Positions 52,188 through 61,436 are shown, counted from the first letter of the stretch. The stretch is DNA of 64,000 nucleotides from JAEZDC01 sp036676415 (GCA_036676415.1 JAKFCX010000007.1:1-64000); one strand, 5' to 3'. Numbers and translations are program-made. The notes: a model not told the origin generated them from the letters alone.

Positions 52188-53486
52188 ATGAAATTAGCTG
52201 TTGTAGGAACAGGTTATGTAGGCTTAGTAACAGGAACCTGTTTCGCTGAAACAGGCAATTATGTTACCTGTATAGACATTGATCAGAAGAAAGTAGAAAA
52301 GTTATCAGCAGGACAGATCACCATTTTTGAACCTGGACTGGAAAAGCTTTTTGCAAGAAATCTTAAAGAAGAGCGACTGACTTTCACTACTTCTTTAGCA
52401 GATGGTATTAAAGATGCTGAGGTTATTTTTCTTGCGTTACCTACACCTCCTGGTGAAGATGGTTCTGCTGATCTTAGTTATATCCTGAAAGTCTCTGAAG
52501 ACCTCGGGAAACTTTTAACTGACTACAAGGTAATTATTGATAAGAGTACTGTACCGGTTGGAACTGCAGATAAAGTTAGGGAAACGATACAGAAAGGGTT
52601 CAAGGGAGAATTTGATGTGGTATCAAACCCGGAGTTTCTTAGAGAAGGAATGGCCGTAGAAGATTTTATGAAGCCAGACAGGGTTGTTATTGGAACAACT
52701 TCCGAAAGAGCACAGAAGTTAATGCTTGATTTGTATGCTCCATTTGTTCGACAGGGTAACCCCATCATTTTTATGGACGAGAAGTCTGCAGAGCTTACTA
52801 AATATGCAGCAAACTCTTTCCTTGCTACAAAAATATCTTTCATGAATGAGATCGCTCAGCTTTGTGAAAGATTAGGAGCAGATGTTGATATGGTAAGAAA
52901 AGGAATGGGTACTGATGAGAGAATAGGAAGACGTTTTTTGTTTCCGGGTATTGGTTATGGTGGAAGTTGTTTCCCGAAAGATGTGCAGGCACTTGCCAGG
53001 TCTTCTTCTGAAGTGAACTATGATTTCAAAATTTTAGAAGCTGTGATGGAAGTGAATAAGAAACAGAAGCAACATCTCATCCCCAAAATAAAAGAACATT
53101 ATGGCAGCCTTAGCGGAAAGAAGTTTGCACTCTGGGGCCTGGCATTTAAACCAAATACAGATGATATCAGGGAAGCACCAGCGCTTGAAATGATAGATGC
53201 ATTGGTGAGTGAAGGTGCAAAGGTTTGTGCTTACGATCCAGAGGCTATGAATAATGTAAGAAACCTTATCGGTCATAAGATCAGTTATTCAGCAGACCAG
53301 TATTCTGCTTTGGACGATGCTGATGGTCTTATCATTGCTACCGAGTGGAACGAGTTCCGTACACCTGATTTTGAAAAGATAGAAAAACTGCTCAAACAAA
53401 AAGCGATTTTCGATGGTAGAAATGTATTTGATGTTGAACAGATCAAAAAGAAGGGATTTCATTATATAAGCATTGGCCGACCTTAA
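52188..53486 (+). CDS. ugd: UDP-glucose 6-dehydrogenase
   Basis: 432 residues. Oxidises UDP-glucose to UDP-glucuronate with NAD. MKLAVVGTGYVGLVTGTCFA starts the NAD domain. TVPVGTADKVR, NPEFLREGMAVEDFMKPDRV and catalytic Cys261 in GYGGSCFPKDV are all present. The GLAFKPNTDDIREAPAL segment opens the C-terminal UDP domain. Lies 10 bp after the aminotransferase and 12 bp before the decarboxylase that uses its product, so one operon. Confidence 0.95.
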   Translation: MKLAVVGTGYVGLVTGTCFAETGNYVTCIDIDQKKVEKLSAGQITIFEPGLEKLFARNLKEERLTFTTSLADGIKDAEVIFLALPTPPGEDGSADLSYILKVSEDLGKLLTDYKVIIDKSTVPVGTADKVRETIQKGFKGEFDVVSNPEFLREGMAVEDFMKPDRVVIGTTSERAQKLMLDLYAPFVRQGNPIIFMDEKSAELTKYAANSFLATKISFMNEIAQLCERLGADVDMVRKGMGTDERIGRRFLFPGIGYGGSCFPKDVQALARSSSEVNYDFKILEAVMEVNKKQKQHLIPKIKEHYGSLSGKKFALWGLAFKPNTDDIREAPALEMIDALVSEGAKVCAYDPEAMNNVRNLIGHKISYSADQYSALDDADGLIIATEWNEFRTPDFEKIEKLLKQKAIFDGRNVFDVEQIKKKGFHYISIGRP

Positions 53487-53498
53487 TTTCATTTCAAT

Positions 53499-54482
53499 AT
53501 GTCAACAAAACGTGTACTCATAACAGGTGCTGCTGGTTTCTTAGGATCGCATTTATGTGATCGATTCATCAAGGAAGGATTTCATGTAATAGCGATGGAT
53601 AATCTTGTTACGGGTGATATGAAGAACATCGAACATCTTTTCCCGAATAAGAATTTCGAGTTCTATTATCACGATGTAACCAAGTTCATTCATGTTCCTG
53701 GAAAGCTGGATTACATTCTGCACTTTGCATCTCCGGCTAGTCCGATTGATTACCTGAAGATCCCGATTCAAACGTTGAAAGTGGGAGCATTGGGAACACA
53801 TAATTGCCTGGGACTTGCAAAAGAGAAAGGTGCAAGAATTCTTGTAGCATCTACCAGTGAGGTCTATGGAGATCCTTTGGTTCATCCACAAACGGAAGAA
53901 TATTGGGGTAATGTAAATCCTGTTGGACCAAGAGGAGTGTATGATGAAGCAAAACGTTACATGGAAGCCATCACCATGGCATATCATACATTTCATAATG
54001 TTGAGACAAGGATCGTAAGAATATTCAATACATATGGCCCGAGAATGAGACTGAACGATGGAAGAGCCTTACCGGCCTTTATCGGACAAGCTTTACGGGG
54101 TGAAGATCTTACAGTATTTGGAGATGGTAGCCAGACAAGATCTTTTTGCTACGTTGACGATCTTATTGAAGGGATTTACCGCTTATTAATGAGTGATTAT
54201 TCTTCACCTGTTAATGTTGGAAATCCAGATGAAATATCATTGAAAGATTTTGCGGAAGAAGTGTTGAAGTTAACGGGTTCAACAGTGAAGATTTCCTATC
54301 AACCTTTACCTGCAGATGACCCTAAACAGCGAAAGCCTGATATTACAAAAGCAAAAGAACTACTCGGCTGGGAGCCAAAAGTGCATCGCAGTGAAGGTTT
54401 GAAAGTAACTTATGACTATTTTAGCGCCCTTCCACAAGAAGAACTTTATAAACAACCAAAAGAATTTAATAGTAATAAATGA
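53499..54482 (+). CDS. UDP-glucuronate decarboxylase (UDP-xylose synthase)
   Basis: 327 residues, extended SDR. Turns UDP-glucuronate into UDP-xylose. GAAGFLGSHLCD binds NAD, DYILHFASPASPIDYLKIPI is a signature of UXS, STSEVYGDPLVHPQ holds the catalytic Ser/Thr-Glu, and YDEAKR gives Tyr148 and Lys152. RIFNTYGPRMRLNDGRALPA is also diagnostic. Its ATGA overlap with the next gene shows tight coupling. Confidence 0.93.
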   Translation: MSTKRVLITGAAGFLGSHLCDRFIKEGFHVIAMDNLVTGDMKNIEHLFPNKNFEFYYHDVTKFIHVPGKLDYILHFASPASPIDYLKIPIQTLKVGALGTHNCLGLAKEKGARILVASTSEVYGDPLVHPQTEEYWGNVNPVGPRGVYDEAKRYMEAITMAYHTFHNVETRIVRIFNTYGPRMRLNDGRALPAFIGQALRGEDLTVFGDGSQTRSFCYVDDLIEGIYRLLMSDYSSPVNVGNPDEISLKDFAEEVLKLTGSTVKISYQPLPADDPKQRKPDITKAKELLGWEPKVHRSEGLKVTYDYFSALPQEELYKQPKEFNSNK

Positions 54483-55771
54483 TCTACGATTCATTAGTTA
54501 AGAAAGAGGCAAAGATTGCCATCATTGGGTTAGGTTATGTTGGATTGCCTATTGCTTTGGCTTTCGGAAAGAAGGTGCCGGTAATTGGTTTCGACATTAG
54601 CAAGAACAAAGTTGAAATGCTGAAGGAAGGTATTGACCCTGCTAAAGAAATGACAAGTGAAGACTTTGTTGGAAGTGATATTACCTTCACAGATTCCCAG
54701 GAAGAATTGAAGCAGGCCAACTTTTTTATCGTTGCTGTGCCTACACCTGTAGATGATCACAACGTTCCTGATTTAAGACCCGTAAAAGGTGCTTCCGAAG
54801 TAATAGGCCATGCACTAAAGAAAGGGGATTATGTAGTTTTCGAATCAACTGTATATCCCGGCTGTACTGAAGAAGATTGTTTGCCGATCATTGAAAGGAT
54901 CAGTGGATTAAAAATGGGCCCCGATTTCAAGATGGGTTATTCACCAGAAAGAATTAACCCGGGCGATAAAACTCATACACTTCAGAATGTAATAAAGATC
55001 GTTTCAGGATCTGATGCAGAAGCATTGGACCAGGTGGCAAAAGTGTATGAATTAATTGTAGAAGCAGGAGTGCATCGTGCCTCTACCATCAAAGTGGCAG
55101 AAGCTGCCAAGGTGATTGAAAATACACAGCGTGATCTGAACATTGCATTGATGAACGAACTTTCGATCATCTTCGACAGGCTTGGTATTAATACCTATGA
55201 CGTTTTAGAAGCTGCAGGAACCAAGTGGAACTTCCTGAAGTTCTCTCCAGGTCTTGTTGGTGGACATTGCATTGGTGTAGATCCATATTATCTTACATAT
55301 AAAGCTGCTGAAGTTGGCTTTAACTCAAGAGTGATCCTCGCTGGTCGTTATATCAACGATAACATGCCGAACTATCTCCATAAAAAGGTATTGCAGCATG
55401 TTATTACACATAACGATAATGTGAAGGATTCAAAAGTCCTGGTGATGGGTGCAACTTTTAAAGAAGATGTGGCTGATGTTAGAAATTCGAAAGTGGCACA
55501 TGTGGTTAATAATCTTCGTGCTTATAATATACCTGTTGATGTAGTTGATCCACATGCTGATTCTGAAGAATTGCAACATGAGTATGGATTTGGGCTTGCA
55601 AAAGAAATAGGTACAGGTTATGCAGCGGTGGTTTTAACTGTGGCTCATAAGGAATACACACAGTTTGATGATGCATATTTTGCTTCCATTACCAAGCCTG
55701 ATGCCTTGATCGCTGATTTGAAAGGAACATACAGAGGTAAGATCACTTCACGTCCTTATTTTTGTTTCTGA
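54479..55771 (+). CDS. UDP-N-acetylhexosamine dehydrogenase, WbpO/TviB type
   Basis: 430 residues. UDP-GlcNAc/GalNAc 6-dehydrogenase family for uronic-acid sugars. IAIIGLGYVGLPIALAFGKK, PTPVDDHNVPDLRPVKGASE and catalytic Cys264 in GGHCIGVDPYYLT fit the WbpA/WbpO/TviB branch more than Ugd. GATFKEDVADVRNSKVAHVV begins the C-terminal domain. It starts inside the decarboxylase stop (ATGA). Ends in a terminator. Confidence 0.9.
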   Translation: MIYDSLVKKEAKIAIIGLGYVGLPIALAFGKKVPVIGFDISKNKVEMLKEGIDPAKEMTSEDFVGSDITFTDSQEELKQANFFIVAVPTPVDDHNVPDLRPVKGASEVIGHALKKGDYVVFESTVYPGCTEEDCLPIIERISGLKMGPDFKMGYSPERINPGDKTHTLQNVIKIVSGSDAEALDQVAKVYELIVEAGVHRASTIKVAEAAKVIENTQRDLNIALMNELSIIFDRLGINTYDVLEAAGTKWNFLKFSPGLVGGHCIGVDPYYLTYKAAEVGFNSRVILAGRYINDNMPNYLHKKVLQHVITHNDNVKDSKVLVMGATFKEDVADVRNSKVAHVVNNLRAYNIPVDVVDPHADSEELQHEYGFGLAKEIGTGYAAVVLTVAHKEYTQFDDAYFASITKPDALIADLKGTYRGKITSRPYFCF

Positions 55772-55787
55772 TAAATGTATTTTAATG

Positions 55788-55818
55788 AATGTCCTGCACC
55801 ACAATGCAGGACATTTTT
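55788..55818 (+). terminator. Terminator of the nucleotide-sugar operon
   Basis: AATGTCCTGCA pairs with TGCAGGACATT around six bases, followed by T-run. Confidence 0.88.
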
Positions 55819-55853
55819 ATTTTATCTCGTCCAAATTGTAATTTTAGCAATAT

Positions 55854-56723
55854 ATGAAGTCGATCATTGCTGTTTCAGGAAAAGATGGACAACTAGGTTG
55901 GGAACTCGAGAAATTATCTGTGGCTTATCCGCTGTATGAATTTATTTTCTGTGGCAGGAACGATTTGGATATTGCTAATAAGGAACAAATTGCTTCCTTC
56001 TTTTCACTCAATAAACCCTTCGCATTTATTAATTGTGCAGCATATACAGCAGTAGACAAAGCTGAGGTTGACCAGGAATCGGCATATAAGATCAATGCTG
56101 AAGCTGTTGGTTTCCTGGCAGAGCAGTGCAGATTCTATAATACGATCTTCATTACTTTTTCAACCGATTATGTTTTTGATGGGAATGGTGTTGTGCCATA
56201 TGAAGAAAACCAAAGAACCCAACCTTTAAATTATTACGGGTACACAAAAGAAGCGGGAGAGAAGCTTGCATTGACGAATTGGGAGAGAAGTATCGTTATC
56301 AGAACTTCATGGGTTTATAGTGAACATGGGAACAATTTTGTGAAGACGATGCTCAGGCTGATGAATGAAAGAGAGGAGATCAATGTGGTAGATGATCAGA
56401 TTGGGTCTCCCACATATGCAAAAGATCTTGCTATAGCAACGATGATGATCATCGAAGCTGGAAAAACAAATTATGGCGTTTATCACTACAGCAATGAAGG
56501 CAACATCTCGTGGTTTGATTTTGCTTCGGAAATAAAAAGAATTTCGGGTTTAAACTGCAAGATAAACCCTGTTCCCAGTTCCGATTTTCCTACACCGGCA
56601 AGGCGACCAAAATTTTCAGTGTTAAGCAAAAAACGGATCATAACTGATTTTAATATTAGGCTAAACGATTGGAGAGAAAGTCTGGCAGAATGTATTAAAG
56701 CAATAAATGAAAAAAGCAGCTAG
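55854..56723 (+). CDS. rfbD: dTDP-4-dehydrorhamnose reductase
   Basis: 289 residues. Last step of dTDP-L-rhamnose synthesis. Opens IIAVSGKDGQLGWELEKLSV, then INCAAYTAVDKAEVDQESAY, FSTDYVFDGNGVVPYEENQR and PLNYYGYTKEAGEK with the Tyr-x-x-x-Lys pair. VVDDQIGSPTYAKDLA is a further mark. rfbA, B and C are not here. Separated from the preceding operon by its terminator; its own 3' codons form half of the next one. Confidence 0.92.
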   Translation: MKSIIAVSGKDGQLGWELEKLSVAYPLYEFIFCGRNDLDIANKEQIASFFSLNKPFAFINCAAYTAVDKAEVDQESAYKINAEAVGFLAEQCRFYNTIFITFSTDYVFDGNGVVPYEENQRTQPLNYYGYTKEAGEKLALTNWERSIVIRTSWVYSEHGNNFVKTMLRLMNEREEINVVDDQIGSPTYAKDLAIATMMIIEAGKTNYGVYHYSNEGNISWFDFASEIKRISGLNCKINPVPSSDFPTPARRPKFSVLSKKRIITDFNIRLNDWRESLAECIKAINEKSS

Positions 56724-56738
56724 TAAAGCTGCTTTTTT
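56711..56738. terminator. Shared terminator of rfbD and tRNA-Gln
   Basis: AAAAAGCAGC pairs with GCTGCTTTTTT. The left arm and loop encode the last residues and stop of rfbD; read on the minus strand it follows the tRNA directly. Confidence 0.85.
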
Positions 56739-56739
56739 G

Positions 56740-56810
56740 TTGACCCATAAGGATTCGAACCTTAAATGACTGAACCAAAATCAGTAGTGTTACCATTACA
56801 CCATGGGTCA
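56740..56810 (-). tRNA. tRNA-Gln (anticodon TTG)
   Basis: 71 nt on the minus strand. Acceptor arm TGACCCA/TGGGTCA, anticodon stem ACTGA/TCAGT around TTTTGGT (anticodon TTG, reads CAA), T-loop GGTTCGAATCC. The discriminator is A and CCA is not encoded. Confidence 0.93.
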
Positions 56811-56902
56811 ATCCGTTATCCGCACTTTCGTGACGGGGTGCAAAAATAACGGCTCACCACTTTACACCAAAATATTTTTTAGATTATCTGTTAAACAGAT
56901 TG

Positions 56903-57802
56903 TTACTTCTTGAGTATTTTGATCTCAACCCTCCTGTTTGTGGTTCTTTCCTCTTCCGTTTCTTCAAAAAGTATGATTGGATACCTATGCCCAAAGCCTT
57001 TGTATGTCATTCTTTTTTTGTCAATTCCCTTTGAAACAAGGTATTCCCATACAGCCTTTGCTCGGTTGTACGAGAGAAATGGTTCACCTGTATCAATATC
57101 AAGTCCATCTGCAGTGCCTTCCTGGCAGCAAATATGGCCTTGTATTTCAATTTCAAGTGTTGGAACTGTTTGCATTACATGCAATAATTCCATCAAAGGA
57201 GAATAAGATTCCGGCAGAAACACATGTCTTCCGCCATAAAAATTTATGTTCTTCAGAACGATATTATCTCCTGCTTTGGTGGTTGTATCGGTTACTTCAT
57301 CTATCAAGCGTTCTTTTACAGGTTTTCGAACGGGAGAATTTGTAACAGGCGTTTCGGGTGTTTTTGAAGGATTATCTTTTCCTTTTTCATCAATAATAAC
57401 CGAATCCGTAGCAGACACTTCATAATCTGCAACAATCAATACCCTTCTGTTTAATTGCCGGGAAGCAGCATCTGACTTAGCAATAGCAGGCATTTCTTCA
57501 CCAAATCCTTTTATGAGCTTGATTTTTTGAGGATTGATGCCTTTGCTGATAAAATATTCTCTCACGGCATTTGCTCTTCTGAGAGATAATTGTTCATTGT
57601 AAGTCCTACTTCCAAACTGATCTGTGTGTCCATAGATCAATGCGCTATATAGATTTGGCCGGCCAATGATATTATCCAATGTTCGTTTGGCATCATCTGT
57701 CAGGTCAGACCTGTCGAATTTAAAATATACAAGGCTACTATCCTGTCCATAAGATATATTACCAACAACTAAGCAACAGAATAAAATTATTCTTTGTAAC
57801 AT
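56903..57802 (-). CDS. Periplasmic protein with two OmpA-like domains
   Basis: 299 residues from ATG 57802, with signal peptide (RIILFCCLVVGNISYGQ). Two OmpA C-terminal-like peptidoglycan-binding domains: residues ~25-125 (IYGHTDQFGSRTYNEQLSLR, KLIKGFGEEMPA, LNRRVLIV) and ~190-298 (IEIQGHICCQEGTADGLDID, NRAKAVWEYLVSKGI, TTNRRVEIKILKK). They are joined by a Pro/Thr linker. The second has an unusual CC in place of TD. No beta-barrel. Probably anchors an envelope structure to the wall. Not part of an obvious operon. Confidence 0.87.
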   Translation of the reverse strand: MLQRIILFCCLVVGNISYGQDSSLVYFKFDRSDLTDDAKRTLDNIIGRPNLYSALIYGHTDQFGSRTYNEQLSLRRANAVREYFISKGINPQKIKLIKGFGEEMPAIAKSDAASRQLNRRVLIVADYEVSATDSVIIDEKGKDNPSKTPETPVTNSPVRKPVKERLIDEVTDTTTKAGDNIVLKNINFYGGRHVFLPESYSPLMELLHVMQTVPTLEIEIQGHICCQEGTADGLDIDTGEPFLSYNRAKAVWEYLVSKGIDKKRMTYKGFGHRYPIILFEETEEERTTNRRVEIKILKK

Positions 57803-57981
57803 AAAATATATTTCAGTTTGCAATGACTGTATACTTTTGGATAGAGTATTAAAACCATTCATTTACATCACAACTATTGTTAATGTAGATGCAATTTCGG
57901 TAAAATTTACCCAGACTAATACATAGATGTGAAGCGGCAGTCTGGCATGATTTTTTTCATGTGTTAAGAAATTCCTCCCTT

Positions 57982-58308
57982 ATGCAACACATTAAGCTTT
58001 GCATTGACGAATGTACACGCTGCATGGTCATTTGCCAGGAAACTGCAGTTCATTGTATAGAAAGTGGATTGATAGATTGTGCAAAGGCGCTTTTGAATTG
58101 TGCTGAGGTCTGCGATATGTGTGCTACTTTCTGTTCAAGAAATTCATTTCTATCTGAAGAAATGATGGAATTATGTCGCCAGTTTTGCGATTCGTGCATC
58201 GAAATTTGTAATCAATACGAACAAGACAGTGAAGCATGTAAAGTTTGTGCTATTGTCTGCCGCAGTTGTGCTAATGCATGTGAAGAAGCAGTAGCTGTTG
58301 CAGCTTAA
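57982..58308 (+). CDS. Four-helix-bundle copper-binding protein (DUF326-like), 19 cysteines
   Basis: 108 residues from ATG 57982 (a GTG at 57961 is less likely). Nineteen cysteines in CxxC/CxxxC spacing line the predicted helices (CIDECTRCMVIC, CAEVCDMCATFC, CRQFCDSCIEIC, CKVCAIVCRSC). This matches DUF326 and copper storage proteins (Csp), which hold many Cu(I) ions. No signal peptide, so cytosolic Csp3-like storage is likely. The stop shares TTAA with the convergent ATP-grasp-like gene. Confidence 0.85.
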   Translation: MQHIKLCIDECTRCMVICQETAVHCIESGLIDCAKALLNCAEVCDMCATFCSRNSFLSEEMMELCRQFCDSCIEICNQYEQDSEACKVCAIVCRSCANACEEAVAVAA

Positions 58309-59504
58309 TCTTTTTCGAAATATACAAGACTGCCACCTACCCATTCTTTGTCTTTATTGTAACGAACCCCGATCATTTTTCCTTTGCTTAACCTTGCAAG
58401 GTTTCCTGCAGCAACAGGTCTTGCTTCACCATCTTTCCAGAAATAAAATAACCTGATCTCTACTTTAGCAGGAACATCAGGTGTTGGAATTACCTCCGCA
58501 TATTTTACTTTCCGCTGTAATATCCAATTTCTTGGATCATCGACTGAGTCCAGGTCTTCTTTCTTTACATCTATTACTACTCCTTGCCCGGCAAAAGAAA
58601 ATAAAGGCTTCAGCACATAATTCTCAAGGTCGTCTGGTATATCTCTTTGCTCACTTAAAAATCGTGTTTTCGGAACATAGGCATGACGGATATACGGTAA
58701 AGTATATTTGCTGATCCGATAGAACCAATTTGGGTGCGGTATCCACGTAACATCAAGGTCTTCAAAAAAGATGCTCCCTTTTTCACGTACTGCTTCAGAT
58801 TGCTGCTGCAGGTCATCAAATATTACCCTGTTGTAAATTCGGTTGACTGCTGTTTTCTTCCCATCCTTCAGGTAGAATAATTTTCTTCCTTCCTTTATCA
58901 ATTCAGTCAGGCACACTACTTCTATTCCCAGGTAATCTTTAGTGCAGTAAAAATCTATTCTTGTTTTTTGTTGATGCGGAAGTATCTCCAGCAGTATTAC
59001 GTTTTCCGGAGCTTCATTTTCAATAATGATCTCTCTTAGGGTTTGAATATAACTTTCTTTATCGAATCCATCTAAGTACATACTGTAGTTTGATGGAATG
59101 TTGAAGTATTTCCTGGTGATGTCATCCTGCAACACCTGGTAGCAAAAAAGAGAAGGGAAGCCCTGCATTTCGATCAGCTGCGGCTCAAGTTCACCTTCTT
59201 CATTTTCACAAACACCAAAATCAAATGCTATGTAATGAGAATGATTATTTTCATTCGGCACATTTACATCAGAGGGGATAGCCCTGGACGTAAGTGGTTT
59301 AAAGTTATACTGCGTAATTACATCAATAATGCTCTCGCAGGCTGAGAGTAATTTATGTTTAAAGATTTTATCAACAAACACAGGAGTTTCTGCAACACGA
59401 AACTCCAGGGCATCTTTATGAACTAAACTCAACTCATCAATAAAAGCTTTATAATTCTCTGGAGAAAAACGGTCATTAAAATCCTTTCTTATACCTGGTA
59501 CCAT
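58305..59504 (-). CDS. ATP-grasp-like protein of unknown substrate
   Basis: 399 residues, no signal. C-terminal half has features of the ATP-grasp fold: ENYVLKPLFSFAGQGVVIDV (nucleotide Lys and Gly loop), ILQRKVKYAEVIP, and KVEIRLFYFW with an acidic/basic metal site. The N-terminal half carries IAFDFGVCENEEGELEPQLI and EMQGFPSLFCYQVLQDD. Distant relatives include glutathione/glutathionylspermidine synthase-like ligases; the substrate is unknown. Convergent with the copper-protein gene, 4-bp overlap. Downstream of the TlpA-gene terminator. Confidence 0.65.
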   Translation of the reverse strand: MVPGIRKDFNDRFSPENYKAFIDELSLVHKDALEFRVAETPVFVDKIFKHKLLSACESIIDVITQYNFKPLTSRAIPSDVNVPNENNHSHYIAFDFGVCENEEGELEPQLIEMQGFPSLFCYQVLQDDITRKYFNIPSNYSMYLDGFDKESYIQTLREIIIENEAPENVILLEILPHQQKTRIDFYCTKDYLGIEVVCLTELIKEGRKLFYLKDGKKTAVNRIYNRVIFDDLQQQSEAVREKGSIFFEDLDVTWIPHPNWFYRISKYTLPYIRHAYVPKTRFLSEQRDIPDDLENYVLKPLFSFAGQGVVIDVKKEDLDSVDDPRNWILQRKVKYAEVIPTPDVPAKVEIRLFYFWKDGEARPVAAGNLARLSKGKMIGVRYNKDKEWVGGSLVYFEKD

Positions 59505-59540
59505 AAGCAGTAGTTAAAGTTCTAAAGTAAGCAAAAAACA

Positions 59541-59562
59541 AAAGAGCCTGCAAAGGCTCTTT
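59541..59562. terminator. Terminator after the TlpA-type gene
   Basis: AAAGAGCC pairs with GGCTCTTT around TGCAAA; T-rich on the minus side. Confidence 0.8.
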
Positions 59563-59583
59563 ATTACAATCGATTTTTCTAAT

Positions 59584-60663
59584 CTATTTTAATGTCTGGG
59601 CAAGCACTTTATGCAGTTCTTCACCCCTCAGGTTTTTTGCAATGATCTTTCCATTAGGATCTAATAAATAGTTTTGAGGAATGCTACTCACTTTATAAAT
59701 TTTTGCTGCTGCATTATTCCAATAAGCAAGATCACTCACCTGTGGCCAGTTAAGATTATCTGCTTTAATTGCATCTAACCACTTTTGTTTATCCTGGTCA
59801 AGCGATACACCAAGGATGGTGAAATTTTTATCTTTAAAAGCATTATAAGCCGCTACCACATTCGGATTTTCTCTTCTGCACGGTCCACACCAACTGGCCC
59901 AGAAGTCGATCAGCACATATTTCCCTTTGAAAGACGATAAGGCTACAGGTTTTCCTTCTTCATTGTTCTGAACAAAATCAGGAGCAGAAGATCCTATAGA
60001 ACCAAAACGGGTTGCTTCAACCATTTCGCTTATTGCATTAGCATACATATTCTTTTTTGCAGCGTCAGATAAAAGGTCAAAACGCTGTGCCAGTATCTCA
60101 GGATCATTATTCAACTGATTGGTGATATAAAGGATGAAAGCAGAAACTGGTGAAGCTGGTTTTTCTTTAATAAAAAGGTCTATCTGGTCTTGTATGTCTG
60201 CCACGGTTTTAGTATAGACTGCTACCAATGAATCTCTCTTCTTTGCATCCTGTGTTTGATTAGCCAGCGTAACATTTTTATTCAATTTTTCTTTTAATGG
60301 ATTGAACCTTTTCTGATATAGCAGGTAATCTGCTGCAGCACCTTTTCCACTTACAGTTAATGCTTTGATTGCATTGGCTTTTCCGGTGATACTGATATCA
60401 TCATTGCTCATGAAAATTTCATAAGCTTCCTGGTGCCCGATGAAATTTAAATTGTATACATCTTCCGATTCCACCTTCCCGATCAACTGAAAAGTTCCAT
60501 TGGCAACATAGGTCTGTGACACTGGATTTCCATTACTGGCAGCAAGAAAAACCAATGTGCTGTCTTTTAAACCGGCAATATTTCCTTTGATGGTAAAACC
60601 TTTATCAGCCTGTGCTATTGTGGCAACAGGTAAAAGCAAAGCGAGGAGAATTCTTGTCATCAT
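59584..60663 (-). CDS. TlpA-family thioredoxin-like protein with DUF4369-like domain
   Basis: 359 residues. Signal MMTRILLALLLPVATIAQ. N-terminal DUF4369-like beta domain (FTIKGNIAGLKDSTLVFLAA), a helical middle, then the TlpA redox domain with FWASWCGPCRREN (CxxC), GVSLDQDKQKWLDAIKADNL and IPQNYLLDPNGKI carrying cis-Pro. Periplasmic disulfide reductase typical of Bacteroidota, where many paralogues exist. Compare the short CSPC protein of cassette 2. A promoter must lie in the 161-bp gap with the SGNH gene. Confidence 0.92.
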   Translation of the reverse strand: MMTRILLALLLPVATIAQADKGFTIKGNIAGLKDSTLVFLAASNGNPVSQTYVANGTFQLIGKVESEDVYNLNFIGHQEAYEIFMSNDDISITGKANAIKALTVSGKGAAADYLLYQKRFNPLKEKLNKNVTLANQTQDAKKRDSLVAVYTKTVADIQDQIDLFIKEKPASPVSAFILYITNQLNNDPEILAQRFDLLSDAAKKNMYANAISEMVEATRFGSIGSSAPDFVQNNEEGKPVALSSFKGKYVLIDFWASWCGPCRRENPNVVAAYNAFKDKNFTILGVSLDQDKQKWLDAIKADNLNWPQVSDLAYWNNAAAKIYKVSSIPQNYLLDPNGKIIAKNLRGEELHKVLAQTLK

Positions 60664-60750
60664 ATAATTAAATGATTTGCAATTTAATTTCTTTAGCGTT
60701 AAACAAACGTAAATTTAAGTTAGCTGGCTCAAATATGGCTATTTGGCTTT

Positions 60751-60771
60751 TGTTGTGTCACTCACTTGTAC
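60751..60771 (-). repeat. GACGCAA repeat, copy 13 (GTGACACAA subtype)
   Basis: Minus strand: CGTACAAGTGAGTGACACAA. Between the TlpA and SGNH genes. Confidence 0.6.
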
Positions 60772-60824
60772 GTTCTTATCTTTATTCAATTGCTCATGAA
60801 CCAATTTCACCTCTATATTTAGTT

Positions 60825-61436
60825 ATGACCCGACATTTTTCTACTTACCTGGCCCTTGGAGATTCCTACACAATAGGAGAGGCCTTACCACTCTATGAAA
60901 GCTTCCCTTACCAGGCAACCCAAATATTGCGGAACAAAGGTTTTCACTTTCATGCCCCTGAAATTATTGCAAAAACTGGCTGGACCACAGCTGAGTTGGC
61001 TGATCATCTGTTACATACAAAGTTGAATGAGCATTATGACTTTGTTACCCTGCTTATTGGTGTGAACAATCAATACCGTGGCTTATCATTAGACGATTAC
61101 AGGTCAGATTTCGAATTTCTCATAAAGAAAGCACTTCATTTTGCCAATAATAAAACTGAACGTGTTTTAGTTATTTCAATTCCGGATTGGGGAGCCACAC
61201 CTTTTGCTGAAGGAAAAGACGTTAAACAGATAGCAATTGAAATTGATCAGTTCAATGAAGCAAAGAAAAGGTTGGCTGAGCAATTTAGGGTTGACTATAT
61301 AGACATCACAGATTCGCAAAGAGCAGATGGCAATGAAACAGACTTTATTGCACCAGATAAATTGCATCCTTCAGCAAAAGAGTATGCAAAATGGGCAGAA
61401 CAAGTGGCAGATAAATTCTCTTCAATACTGAAGTGA
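60825..61436 (+). CDS. SGNH/GDSL hydrolase
   Basis: 204 residues from ATG 60825 (MTRHFSTYLALGDSYTIGEA); the longer frame to 60672 passes through a repeat. Block I GDS with Ser, block III LIGVNNQYRG with Asn, and block V DKLHPS with Asp/His give the catalytic set. Lipase, esterase or deacetylase family; cytoplasmic by lack of a signal. Its stop abuts the kmo stop. Substrate unknown. Confidence 0.88.
   Translation: MTRHFSTYLALGDSYTIGEALPLYESFPYQATQILRNKGFHFHAPEIIAKTGWTTAELADHLLHTKLNEHYDFVTLLIGVNNQYRGLSLDDYRSDFEFLIKKALHFANNKTERVLVISIPDWGATPFAEGKDVKQIAIEIDQFNEAKKRLAEQFRVDYIDITDSQRADGNETDFIAPDKLHPSAKEYAKWAEQVADKFSSILK

Noticed and set aside
53553..53996. Minus-strand frame of 147 codons inside the decarboxylase gene
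   Set aside because: Shadow frame; no family resemblance.
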